A DNA stretch of 64,000 nt. Source: Grimontia hollisae CIP 101886. Its GTDB lineage: Bacteria; Pseudomonadota; Gammaproteobacteria; Enterobacterales; Vibrionaceae. Position numbers and translations under genes: made by a program. The stretch lies in the NCBI RefSeq assembly GCF_000176515.1, contig NZ_ADAQ01000007.1, positions 52,045 to 116,044 of the forward strand, in the 5' to 3' direction. Numbering within the stretch: the stretch's first letter is position 1; each line of letters opens with the position of its first letter. Below are positions 24,839 to 33,087 of this stretch, in pieces. Under the pieces are notes generated by a model that did no database searches, was not told where the DNA came from, and was given only the letters and a program-made list of their open reading frames with translations.

Positions 24839-25490
24839 GTTAAGCGCGCGTGATGCGCTGAACTTTCAGGAAAAACTGGCCCTGCTGGCCCTGCCACCCA
24901 AAAAGCGCATCTGGATTTTAAAAACGCTGGGGCGCTGGGAAAAGGCCAACGCACGAAAGCGCATCCGCCAGCAAAAAGACATTCACGGCAAAAGCCTAGC
25001 GCCGAGAAAGCGCAAGAAAGGCCGCAAGAAGATGTTCCGCCGCATGGCGAAAGGGTTAGAGCCCTACGTAAAAAACGGCGCGAAAGAGTTGGACCTCACC
25101 TGGCGCAACAAAATGGCAGGCAGAACAGCGGCGCGGCACCACCTGGGCCAAACCCAACGGATGACAGCAAGGCAAATGGAAAAGCGCTGGGGAAAACCAG
25201 ACTACAAAGCGCCTGCAACCAAGGGGCAGGCCAGAAAGCTGAGGGAGCTGGGCTTTGAAGTAACGAAAGGCAAAAGCAAAAAGAGCAAGCCGAAAAAGCC
25301 CTCTCTCAAATGGATTATGGAAAACCTGAGTCAGGGGAAAGCGGGGTTAATCATCCGGGTGATGAGCGATAAGCCCCAGCAAACCGCGTGGGACATTCCA
25401 CTGGCCGAACGCCAGATTTTAGGCAGCAAACACACCGACGTTAACCGCCAGCTTGTGAAGATTTTCGGGCAGGCACAGAAAAGGAAATAA
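24822..25490 (+). CDS. S: Tail completion / virion morphogenesis protein, gpS family
   Basis: 222 residues, very basic (long Lys/Arg-rich centre with RKRKKGRKKMFRRMAKGL). The MARQ-like conserved region QTQRMTARQMEKRWG and the end DIPLAERQILG match the phage virion morphogenesis family (P2 gpS). It is longer than P2 gpS because of the basic insert. Overlaps gpR. Confidence 0.85.
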   Translation: MPPTVKLSARDALNFQEKLALLALPPKKRIWILKTLGRWEKANARKRIRQQKDIHGKSLAPRKRKKGRKKMFRRMAKGLEPYVKNGAKELDLTWRNKMAGRTAARHHLGQTQRMTARQMEKRWGKPDYKAPATKGQARKLRELGFEVTKGKSKKSKPKKPSLKWIMENLSQGKAGLIIRVMSDKPQQTAWDIPLAERQILGSKHTDVNRQLVKIFGQAQKRK

Positions 25491-25492
25491 CA

Positions 25493-26623
25493 ATGGCATT
25501 GGGACAAGTCGAGGTCAACAACCTCAACCTTGGACAGGGCGGCATCCCCGAAATTGAACGGCATTTCCTGTTCATCGGCACCACCGCCAAGGCAGCGCTG
25601 CAAGGCAAAGTCACCCGCATTGATGCAACCACCGACCTTGACGAGCTGTTTCTAAATGGCGAACAACCAGACGACGCACTGGCGGCGAACGTGAAAGCGG
25701 CGCAGGTGAACGGCGGCCAGAACTGGACGGCGGAAATCGTCGGCCTCGACGGTGTGCTCACCTGGGCAGAGGCGGTGGACATCGCCAACGAGTCCGGTTC
25801 ATTCGAGGCCGTGGCGGTCATCGACGAAACCACCGACAAAGCAGCGTTCGATGCCATGCAAGCGGTGACCGCTGAACTGACTAACAAGCTGGGGCGTTGG
25901 TGCTTCTTTATTGCAGCGGTGCCGGGTATCGACCCCGCATTGCAAACCTGGTCTGAATACGAAACCGCCACCATTGCCCTGCAAACGGGCGTGGCCGCGA
26001 GCATGGTGGTGGCTGTGCCACAACTTCATGGCAACAACGCGGGTGTGCTGGCAGGCCGTTTGTGCAACCGCAGCGTCACCATTGCCGACACCCCCATGCG
26101 TGTGGCAACCGGCCCGGTGCTGGATTTGGGCGATGCGCCACTAGACAGTGCAGGCAAACCGCTGGGGCTGGCAACCCTGGGGGCGCTTTCCCGTGAACGC
26201 CTGAGCGTGCCGCAGTGGTATGCCGATTATGAGGGCATTTACTGGGCCGATGCCGCCACACTGGAAGCCAAAGGCGGTGATTACCAGTTTCTGGAATATA
26301 TCCGTCCGGTGCACAAGCTGAACCGCCGTGTGCGCATCAAAGCCATTCGCCGCATTGCCGACAAAATTCTGAATTCCACGCCGGAGTCTATCGAGATGAA
26401 CAAGCAGTATTTCGCCAAAGACATGCGCGACATGAGTAAGGGCATTCAGGTTGGCGACATTCAGTTCCCTGGCGAAATCATGCCGCCAGAAGACGGGGAC
26501 GTAACCATTCAGTGGATGAGCAAAACCCAGGTGGCGATTGGGTTGGTGGTCACCCCGCACAACTGCCCGAAACACATTCAGGTGAATATCGCGCTTGACC
26601 TTTCCAACCAGGCGGAGGCGTAA
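25493..26623 (+). CDS. Contractile tail sheath protein (DUF2586-like)
   Basis: 376 residues. MALGQVEVNNLNLGQGGIP and the central region from QLHGNNAGVLAGRLCNRSVT with later IRPVHKLNRRVRIKAIRRIADK are sheath features; it is followed directly by the tube gene, as sheath/tube pairs always are. The sequence resembles the DUF2586 sheath of K139/HP1-like phages more than P2 FI. Confidence 0.88.
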   Translation: MALGQVEVNNLNLGQGGIPEIERHFLFIGTTAKAALQGKVTRIDATTDLDELFLNGEQPDDALAANVKAAQVNGGQNWTAEIVGLDGVLTWAEAVDIANESGSFEAVAVIDETTDKAAFDAMQAVTAELTNKLGRWCFFIAAVPGIDPALQTWSEYETATIALQTGVAASMVVAVPQLHGNNAGVLAGRLCNRSVTIADTPMRVATGPVLDLGDAPLDSAGKPLGLATLGALSRERLSVPQWYADYEGIYWADAATLEAKGGDYQFLEYIRPVHKLNRRVRIKAIRRIADKILNSTPESIEMNKQYFAKDMRDMSKGIQVGDIQFPGEIMPPEDGDVTIQWMSKTQVAIGLVVTPHNCPKHIQVNIALDLSNQAEA

Positions 26624-26626
26624 CCC

Positions 26627-27076
26627 ATGCGTATTTCCGGTAAGAACCTCAAATTCATGATGGACGGCCTGAAGCTGAACGCACAGAAATGGACGCTGGA
26701 CATCACCGACAACACCACCGTGACCAAAACCAACGGCGTGCCGGATGGCTACGTGGAAGGTGATGTGGAAGCGAGCGGCGAACTGGAGCTGAACACCAGT
26801 AATTTCAACCTGCTGATGAAAGTGGCACAGCGTGCCGGTTCATTCCGAGGCATTCAACCGTTTGATGCCATGGGGTTTGGCAAAACCGACCGCGACGAGC
26901 TGAAAGTGGAGATGTTCGGCATCAAGCTGAAAATTGCCAGCCTGATTGATGCCGACAGCAACGGCGGCAGTGCCCTGATGCACACAATTCCGTTTGATGT
27001 CACCGATCCGGATTTTGTCAGCATTAACGGCGTGCCGTATCTGGCGCGTGACGAAACCGTCGACATCATCAGGTAG
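26627..27076 (+). CDS. Tail tube protein (DUF2597-like)
   Basis: 149 residues. MRISGKNLKFMMDGLKLNAQKWTLDI at the start and a beta-rich body are typical of the K139/HP1 tail tube family. It polymerises to the inner tail tube; its gene follows the sheath gene by 3 bp. Confidence 0.87.
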   Translation: MRISGKNLKFMMDGLKLNAQKWTLDITDNTTVTKTNGVPDGYVEGDVEASGELELNTSNFNLLMKVAQRAGSFRGIQPFDAMGFGKTDRDELKVEMFGIKLKIASLIDADSNGGSALMHTIPFDVTDPDFVSINGVPYLARDETVDIIR

Positions 27077-27081
27077 TCACC

Positions 27082-27309
27082 ATGCCGGATTTTATCGACA
27101 GTGCATCAGATAGCGAAGCCAGACAGACCGAAGTGGCATTGGCGAACCAGCTGGCAGCCTCGGCCTTGCAAAAACGCCAGCACCCGAACGGCGAAACGCA
27201 TTGCGTTGAATGCGGCGAGGAAATTCACGCCGTCCGCCGACACTGTTTACCCCACTGCTGCACCTGCGTGGACTGCCAGCAAGTGATTGAACGGAGGGGA
27301 CGACGTTGA
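27082..27309 (+). CDS. TraR/DksA-type C4 zinc-finger protein
   Basis: 75 residues. The zinc ribbon is CVECGEEI ... CCTCVDCQ near the C-terminus, preceded by a short helical region with Asp-rich start (MPDFIDSASDSEA), the TraR layout. TraR binds the RNA polymerase secondary channel without ppGpp and alters promoter choice, so this may tune host transcription late in infection. Its stop overlaps the next start. Confidence 0.85.
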   Translation: MPDFIDSASDSEARQTEVALANQLAASALQKRQHPNGETHCVECGEEIHAVRRHCLPHCCTCVDCQQVIERRGRR

Positions 27310-27725
27310 AACATTTTGTATTAACGCGCCGCTACTTCCAAGACGGCACCTTCGGCACCCTGCACCGTGAAGACGGTTCACAGGTGTGTGTGATGGCTGA
27401 GCGCCCTTGGCTGAACAACGCCAAAAGCCGCTCATGTGTGCCGGAAGGCACTTACCACCTGCTGCCGCACAACTCGCCCAAGTTTGGTGTGTGTTACGCA
27501 CTGGAAGCGCCGGAGCTCGGTGTTGGCCGTTGGGAGGGGATCCGCACCCACATTCTGATCCACAAAGCCAACACGCCAGGCCAGCTGCAAGGCTGTTTGG
27601 CACCGGGGGTGAACTTTGGAGAACTGCACGGCGAGTGGGCGGTGATGCAATCCACCGCAGCATTTAATGCGCTGATGACTGAACTCGGCGGCGAGCCCGC
27701 CACGCTCACCATCAAAAAGGACTAG
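27306..27725 (+). CDS. DUF5675-like protein, candidate lysis enzyme
   Basis: 139 residues. Starts with TTG overlapping the previous stop (TTGA); the strong GGAGGGG Shine-Dalgarno at 27294-27300 supports this unusual start. Conserved features: ERPWLNN ... SCVPEGTY ... THILIHKAN ... GCLAPG, matching the DUF5675 family and reminiscent of an IH-x-N / G-C catalytic pair. No other endolysin is visible in the prophage, and it sits next to the holin, so it may do that job. Function is inferred. Confidence 0.72.
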   Translation: MKHFVLTRRYFQDGTFGTLHREDGSQVCVMAERPWLNNAKSRSCVPEGTYHLLPHNSPKFGVCYALEAPELGVGRWEGIRTHILIHKANTPGQLQGCLAPGVNFGELHGEWAVMQSTAAFNALMTELGGEPATLTIKKD

Positions 27726-27729
27726 GGCC

Positions 27730-28314
27730 ATGTGGCAGAACGTGAAACAGATTTTAGGCCGTGTCGCACCACTGATTGGTTCGGTGATAGGCGGCCCCGT
27801 TGGGGCAAGCGTGGGCGCAATGGTTGCCAGCAAGTTGGGCGTTGAAAACTCAGCGCAGGCGATTGAGCTGGAACTGGCAACCAACCCAGATGCCCTGCTG
27901 AAAGTGCAAGAGCTGGAATTCACCCACGAGCAGGAACTGCAAAAGCTGGCGTTTGAACACGCCAAGCTCGAAAGCGAGGAACGCAAGCTGGCGATCACCG
28001 AGCAAACCAAGGTGATGCAAGCAGAACTCGCAAGCAATGATGCGTTTGTGCGCCGCTGGCGGCCTACTTTCGGGTATGCCATGTGCCTGGCGTGGGTGCT
28101 GCTGTTCTTCGGCGTGGCGTTTGCCTTGGTGTTTCATCCCGCGCAGGCCGCTGCGGTGATCAATGCCGTGGTGGCCTTAACCCCGCTGTTCAGTGTTGCG
28201 CTGGCGGTGCTCGGCATCAGCATTCACAAGCGCAGCCAGGACAAGCAGGTGGCAAAGGGAATGACCCCTGCAGGCATCCTTGGTGGCCTGAAGCAGGCCG
28301 TAAAAGGGGGCTAA
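27730..28314 (+). CDS. Holin of the 3TM (GTA-like) type
   Basis: 194 residues. A glycine-rich amphipathic first segment (APLIGSVIGGPVGASVGAMVASKLG), a long charged coiled-coil middle, then two clear membrane spans (about 116-138 and 143-165) and a basic tail. This is the layout of the 3TM holin family. It would permeabilise the inner membrane at the end of infection. Confidence 0.82.
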   Translation: MWQNVKQILGRVAPLIGSVIGGPVGASVGAMVASKLGVENSAQAIELELATNPDALLKVQELEFTHEQELQKLAFEHAKLESEERKLAITEQTKVMQAELASNDAFVRRWRPTFGYAMCLAWVLLFFGVAFALVFHPAQAAAVINAVVALTPLFSVALAVLGISIHKRSQDKQVAKGMTPAGILGGLKQAVKGG

Positions 28315-28590
28315 ATGGACGATTTGCGCGTGTGGTTGGCAATCGCAACGTTTCTTTTGGGCTTGATTGGTTTCGTCTACACCCGCGCAGAGAAATCCGC
28401 CGTGACCGCCAAAGAGCTGGAACAGCGCACCCACAAAAACGAACTGGCCATTATGGAGCAACGCGCCGAGGTGGCGGAAAAGTACGCCACCAAACACGAA
28501 CTGCGTGAAGCGGTGGACGACCTGAAAGCATCCATCAACGGACGGTTTGACCGTCTGGAAACCAAGTTAGACAGAGAGCGAACATCATGA
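28315..28590 (+). CDS. Small membrane protein with coiled coil, spanin-like
   Basis: 91 residues: one N-terminal membrane helix (VWLAIATFLLGLIGFVYT) and a charged coiled-coil remainder. This is the topology of an i-spanin (Rz), and it follows the holin directly. I did not find a convincing Rz1-type lipoprotein frame, so a spanin role is a guess. It overlaps the tail chaperone start (ATGA). Confidence 0.65.
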   Translation: MDDLRVWLAIATFLLGLIGFVYTRAEKSAVTAKELEQRTHKNELAIMEQRAEVAEKYATKHELREAVDDLKASINGRFDRLETKLDRERTS

Positions 28591-28853
28591 GCAAAGCGAT
28601 AGTGTTAACCATTGCAGGCACTGACATCACCTTCACCCCCACGCCTGAGCTGTACGGCGAATACATCGGGGCCATGGCGCGGGGTGAACTGACCGAATCG
28701 GCCCACAACTTTGTGATGCAATGCGCCGACGGCGACGACGCCAAAGACGCGCTGCGCCAGCTGGATGAAGAAAACCCCGGCGCCATGCTGCAAGTGGCCG
28801 GCTCCATCGTTGGTGAGTACGCCCCGAAGGTGGCGATCACGGTAAAAAAATAA
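28587..28853 (+). CDS. Tail assembly chaperone, short (G-type) product
   Basis: 88 residues. MSKAIVLTIAGTDITFTPTPELYGEYIG is typical of the phage tail assembly chaperones of P2/K139-like phages, comparable with P2 gpE (91 residues). The gene lies just upstream of the tape measure, where chaperones always are. Its last codons before the stop are AAA AAA within a slippery heptamer, so a fraction of ribosomes should continue in the -1 frame. Confidence 0.88.
   Translation: MSKAIVLTIAGTDITFTPTPELYGEYIGAMARGELTESAHNFVMQCADGDDAKDALRQLDEENPGAMLQVAGSIVGEYAPKVAITVKK
28844..28850 (+). promoter_or_regulatory. Programmed -1 frameshift site A AAA AAA
   Basis: The heptamer is phased exactly as X XXY YYZ: the zero-frame codons are GTA AAA AAA TAA. 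Slipping back one base bypasses the stop and opens the frame of the next 62 codons. P2 uses the same strategy for E and E-E'. Confidence 0.85.
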
Positions 28854-28861
28854 CTGCCCTG

Positions 28862-29038
28862 GTGAGGTCGCTGGAAAGCAGCGACTTACTCCAGATGTAC
28901 GCCCTGCGCCGCAAGTGGCTACCCCACGAGCCGGACACGGAAATAAACATCGCCCGCGCCCTGGTGCTGGAAAAGCAATATTGGGAAAACATGAGCGCGG
29001 CCATGGCAAACGGCACCGCCAAAGCTTTTACAGGATAA
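28862..29038 (+). CDS. Tail assembly chaperone extension (T-type), made by -1 frameshift
   Basis: From the slippery site the -1 frame runs to TAA at 29036-29038, adding 62 residues and giving a fusion of about 150 residues, similar to P2 E-E' (about 142). The segment includes SLESSDLLQMYALRRKWLPHE and a helical end. A GTG at 28862 could give a 58-residue free product, but no Shine-Dalgarno supports it. The extension in this family contacts the tape measure and tail tube. Confidence 0.82.
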   Translation: MRSLESSDLLQMYALRRKWLPHEPDTEINIARALVLEKQYWENMSAAMANGTAKAFTG

Positions 29039-29041
29039 CGA

Positions 29042-30931
29042 ATGTCACTACCTGAACCGCTACGTTTTACCGTTGGCCTGATTGACCAAATCAGCAAGCC
29101 GCTTGGCAATATTCAGCGCCAGTTTGGTGAGATGGCCAAAAGCTACCGCGACGGCACCCACACCATGGTGGCGGGTGCGGCAGGCGTGGCGGGGGCAGGT
29201 ATTGCCCTGCAACAGGCATTGCAACCGGCCATTGATATGGACCGCGCCTTGGGTGAGGTGAAATCACTCGGGGTGGCAGATACGCAGCTAAAAAACCTGG
29301 CAGAAACCGCGCTGCAATTCTCGGTGGAATATGGCAAGTCGGCGTCGGAATTCGTGGCGGCATCTTACGATATTCAATCGGCCATTGGTGGCTTGACAGG
29401 CAACGAGCTGTCCGGGTTCACCCGCGCATCCGGCGTATTAGCAGCGGCGACCAAGGCAGACACCGCCACCATCACTAGCTACGTGGGCACCATGTACGGC
29501 ATTTTCCAGAATGCGGCCACTGAGATGGGCAAAGCCGACTGGGTAAACATGCTCGGCGGCCAAACCGCCAAAGCGGTGCAGATGTTCAAAACCACCGGTG
29601 CGGAAATGAGTGCGGCGTTTACCTCTGTGGGGGCGTCAGCCACTTCGGTTGGCGTGGGCATGACCGAACAAATGGCGATCCTCGGTACGCTGCAAGCCAC
29701 CATGAGCGGCAGCGAAGCGGGCACCAAATACCGCGCTTTCCTTGCCGGTGCGGCTAAGGCGCAAGATACGCTGAACCTGTCATTCACTGACTCGCAAGGC
29801 CAACTGCTGCCGATTGTCGATATTCTCGACAAACTGAAAGGCCGTTTTGGTGACACCATTTCGGTGGCAGAATCGGCAGAGCTTTCCAAGGCGTTCGGCT
29901 CGCAGGAAGCGGTGGGGATGATCCAGCTATTGATGCAGAACACCGACGGACTGGCAGGGTCGATTGACCAGCTCGGCAAGGTGCAAGGGCTGGATGTGGC
30001 CGAACAGATGGCAGCGGCAATGACTGATCAATGGGAGCGCATGGGAGCGGGCATTTTCGCCATTCGTGCGGCAATTGGTACGGCGTTGCTGCCGTCCTTG
30101 CTGCCCATGGTGCAGGGCCTGGCAGATGGCGCTATGCAGTTGGTGGAATGGACCAGGCTATTCCCCAACATCACCAAGTGGCTGGGTTATGTGGGGCTGG
30201 GTTTCTTTGGCCTTGTCGCCGCGGGCGGTGTGCTCACCATCATCACAGGCGCAATGAAAATGCTGTGGGCAACCGTCGCACTCGGTGCGCCCTTGCTCAA
30301 CATCGTGACCGTCGCATTCGGTGCGCTTTCCAAAACGCTGGCCGTTGCCAAAGGCGCAATGCTGGCCCTGAACCTGGTGATTGCGGCCAACCCTATCATT
30401 CTGATTGTCGGTGCATGTGTGGCAGCAGTCGCGGCCATCGGGGCACTGACTTACTACTGGGAAGACTTGAAAGCCAGCGTTGGTGACACCTCCTGGTTTG
30501 AGGCTATCACCCTGCTTTCCGCCCCGTTCCGCGCCGCTTTCCAAGCCATTGTTGGTGGCTGGCAATGGGTAACCAGCGGGTTCACTGATTTCACCGCCTT
30601 TGATGGCCTGTTTGCCATCGGCGACGAACTGAAAGCGGTATTTGGCAGCCTGTTTGATTGGTTAAGCGGTGGCTTTGATGCGGCCATGACATCGGTGAAA
30701 GGGCTGGTTGCCTGGATCCCCGGTTTCGGAGACGACGACACCCCAGGGCAAAAGATTGACGCGGTACAGCAAGCCCCCCCCCGTGCCCGCATTCAGCAAG
30801 GCGGCGTGGCCCGTCAAATGGCGACCTACAACCAGGGCCGCAGCACCCACTATGGCGGCGTGAACATCTATGCCCAGCAGGTCAACAATCCGCAAGATCT
30901 TGCCCACGAACTGGAGATGGCCGCGCCATGA
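29042..30931 (+). CDS. Tail tape measure protein, gpT-like
   Basis: 629 residues. The N-terminal third carries the conserved tape-measure domain (ALGEVKSLGVADTQ, AASYDIQSAIGGLTGNELSGF, ILGTLQATMSGSEAGTKYRAFLAG), followed by several hydrophobic helices between about 330 and 470 that would enter the host membrane at DNA injection. Short compared with P2 gpT (815), which would predict a shorter tail. The stop overlaps the next start. Confidence 0.93.
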   Translation: MSLPEPLRFTVGLIDQISKPLGNIQRQFGEMAKSYRDGTHTMVAGAAGVAGAGIALQQALQPAIDMDRALGEVKSLGVADTQLKNLAETALQFSVEYGKSASEFVAASYDIQSAIGGLTGNELSGFTRASGVLAAATKADTATITSYVGTMYGIFQNAATEMGKADWVNMLGGQTAKAVQMFKTTGAEMSAAFTSVGASATSVGVGMTEQMAILGTLQATMSGSEAGTKYRAFLAGAAKAQDTLNLSFTDSQGQLLPIVDILDKLKGRFGDTISVAESAELSKAFGSQEAVGMIQLLMQNTDGLAGSIDQLGKVQGLDVAEQMAAAMTDQWERMGAGIFAIRAAIGTALLPSLLPMVQGLADGAMQLVEWTRLFPNITKWLGYVGLGFFGLVAAGGVLTIITGAMKMLWATVALGAPLLNIVTVAFGALSKTLAVAKGAMLALNLVIAANPIILIVGACVAAVAAIGALTYYWEDLKASVGDTSWFEAITLLSAPFRAAFQAIVGGWQWVTSGFTDFTAFDGLFAIGDELKAVFGSLFDWLSGGFDAAMTSVKGLVAWIPGFGDDDTPGQKIDAVQQAPPRARIQQGGVARQMATYNQGRSTHYGGVNIYAQQVNNPQDLAHELEMAAP

Positions 30932-31266
30932 ACCGAGATTACATCTACCAGGACATGCTGATTGAAAACGGCGACGTGGTGCTGGATGACGGCCGCAACC
31001 CGGTACTGATCCAGGACCGCGCCGTGATAGCCCAGGACATCAAGCACGCGATCATCGAAAGCGGCCTGGCCGTGGCCCTGGTAGGTGAAAATTCACCCTC
31101 TGGCCGTGCCGACCTGAAAAAGCAAATCGAACTGTTGGTGGAACAAGAACCCCGTTTAGTGCCAGGCACGGTGACATTGGAAGAGCCCAGGCTGGGACAC
31201 ATCTGGATTTTTGCCGATACCCGCGAGTTCGGCGCATTGAAACTTGAGGTGGTCAACAATGGCTGA
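30928..31266 (+). CDS. DUF2590-like baseplate protein (gpW-like position)
   Basis: 112 residues. MNRDYIYQDMLIENGDVVLD with RAVIAQDIKHAIIESGL is typical of the small DUF2590/gp25-like baseplate wedge proteins of K139-like phages. Overlaps tape measure by 4 bp and the J gene by 8 bp. Confidence 0.78.
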   Translation: MNRDYIYQDMLIENGDVVLDDGRNPVLIQDRAVIAQDIKHAIIESGLAVALVGENSPSGRADLKKQIELLVEQEPRLVPGTVTLEEPRLGHIWIFADTREFGALKLEVVNNG

Positions 31267-32443
31267 TATTCCAACGCCGGACTATGGGCAAATCGTCAAA
31301 GACGCAGGCATTCCGACCGACTCGGCTGGCTGGAAAGCGGTATTGAAAGCGGAAATGGCGAAAGAAGGCAGCATGATCAACAACGACAGCCGCTTTTCTC
31401 CCTTCTGGCGCATGGTCGAACAGGCGGTGATTGTCTGCACCACGTGGCTGATTAACGGGTTGTTGGTCAAACACATCATGCCGAACCTGTTTCTGGCAAC
31501 GGCCTCGGGCACGTTCCTGAAGCAAAAAGCCTGGGAAGTGAATGTGGCGCCCAAACCTGCCAGCAAGGCCAAGGGCAACATGGTCTTTTTGCGGGCGGCA
31601 CGGCAAGGGCCTGCGCTGCTGATCCCGGCGGGCACCTGGGTTCAGACCGAGGTCATCAACGGCAATATCTATCGCGTGAAAGTGTTGGAAGATACCGTGA
31701 TGCCGGAAAACGCCACAACGGTGGACGCCGTTGTCGAGGCTGAGCACGCGGGGGCCGCCTATAACCTTGGCGCGGGATATTACCGGGTGTTGCCGGTCAT
31801 GCCGTCAGGTATTGCGGCCGCCACCCATGAAGAAGACTGGCTGATGGTGGCAGGTGCCGATGAAGAAGACGAAGACGAACTGCGCTTGCGCGTGCGCAAC
31901 CAGTGGTCTGCGGTGAACCAATGGCATATTGATGCCACCTATCGCGCCATCCTGACCCAGGCGGAAGGCATTCAAAACGATAACGTGTTTTTCGAACACA
32001 ACGCCCCACGCGGCCCCGGCACCGCCAATGCCCTTATCCTGTTAGACACCGGCAACCCGGCCCCCTCACTGATTGCGGATTTGCAACAGCGCATCACAGA
32101 CAGGGAACTGCACGGCCACGGTGATGATGTGCAGGTGACAGCCATGCCGGAAACCCACCATGACATCACGGTGTCGGTGTGGCCGAAACCTGAGCTGACC
32201 GACGCAGAGCGCGAAGTGCTGAACGCGGAGGTGGCACTCATCACCGAATCGGCGTTCCGCGAAAACCGCGATTACGCCGTGACCCGCACCCAGCCCATTG
32301 GCCGTTTCAGCTTTTCCCGCCTCGAAGGGGAATTGCACGCACTGTTGCCGGGGCTGGAGTCGGTGAAGTTTGACCAGGCCGATATTGTCAGCCACCTGAC
32401 CATTCCGCGTATCGGCCTTCTGACCGTGAATTTACAAGGCTGA
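31259..32443 (+). CDS. J: Baseplate wedge protein, gpJ family
   Basis: 394 residues from ATG at 31259, chosen over the upstream TTG. The conserved baseplate J pattern is visible: VQTEVINGNIYRV, VVDAVVEAEHAGAAYNLGAG and the beta-rich C-terminus with DITVSVWPKPELTDAERE. It joins the baseplate wedge to the tail core. The start overlaps the preceding gene. Confidence 0.9.
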   Translation: MADIPTPDYGQIVKDAGIPTDSAGWKAVLKAEMAKEGSMINNDSRFSPFWRMVEQAVIVCTTWLINGLLVKHIMPNLFLATASGTFLKQKAWEVNVAPKPASKAKGNMVFLRAARQGPALLIPAGTWVQTEVINGNIYRVKVLEDTVMPENATTVDAVVEAEHAGAAYNLGAGYYRVLPVMPSGIAAATHEEDWLMVAGADEEDEDELRLRVRNQWSAVNQWHIDATYRAILTQAEGIQNDNVFFEHNAPRGPGTANALILLDTGNPAPSLIADLQQRITDRELHGHGDDVQVTAMPETHHDITVSVWPKPELTDAEREVLNAEVALITESAFRENRDYAVTRTQPIGRFSFSRLEGELHALLPGLESVKFDQADIVSHLTIPRIGLLTVNLQG

Positions 32444-32447
32444 CTGC

Positions 32448-33068
32448 ATGAAGCTGCCAGACATCAACTTCAAATACTGGATGGGCCGCGAAGGCAGTGA
32501 ACTGGTGAAATTTGCCCGTGCATTGCGCCGCTACTGGCGGAAAGTGGATGCCGCATTGCGCCTGCCCCTTACCCAGTTTGATGCGCTTACTGCGCCTTTG
32601 GGGATCGTGAAGCTGATGGCGTGGGAGCGGGATATCTCCCCGCTGGAACGTGAAGATGAAAGGATTTTCCGCATCCGGGTGGCGAACGCTTACACCTTTG
32701 CCCGCCATGCCGGTGAAACGCGGGGGTTCAAAAACATGTTCGCGAGACTTGGGATTGACTGGATGGACATCCACGAGCGTGAAGATCCGGTGCAATGGGA
32801 TGTCGTGACCATCGAAACCGCTGACGGCGATTTGGCGCAAAAGAACTGGCTGATGAATGCCATGATCCGCCAGTACGGCAGAACCTGCCGCCGTTACCGG
32901 TTCAATGTGACATACCCGGCCACCTTGTACATGCATTGCGCCGCATTCGGCCACCGCTTTGCGCTGGAAGCGGCCAACGCCTGCAACGACACCCGTGTGG
33001 CGGTGCGTCAACAGCGCATCGAGCACAACCAACAGATGTTTATTGCGTCGATGACGCGCAAACCATAA
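32448..33068 (+). CDS. I: Baseplate protein, gpI-like tail protein
   Basis: 206 residues. MKLPDINFKYWMGREGSELVKFA and ERIFRIRVANAYTFARHAGETRGFKNMFARLGI fit the phage tail protein I family. Follows gpJ by 4 bp, as in P2. Role: attaches tail fibres to the wedge. Confidence 0.8.
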   Translation: MKLPDINFKYWMGREGSELVKFARALRRYWRKVDAALRLPLTQFDALTAPLGIVKLMAWERDISPLEREDERIFRIRVANAYTFARHAGETRGFKNMFARLGIDWMDIHEREDPVQWDVVTIETADGDLAQKNWLMNAMIRQYGRTCRRYRFNVTYPATLYMHCAAFGHRFALEAANACNDTRVAVRQQRIEHNQQMFIASMTRKP

Positions 33069-33087
33069 GGACAGGGGAGCGTTAACC

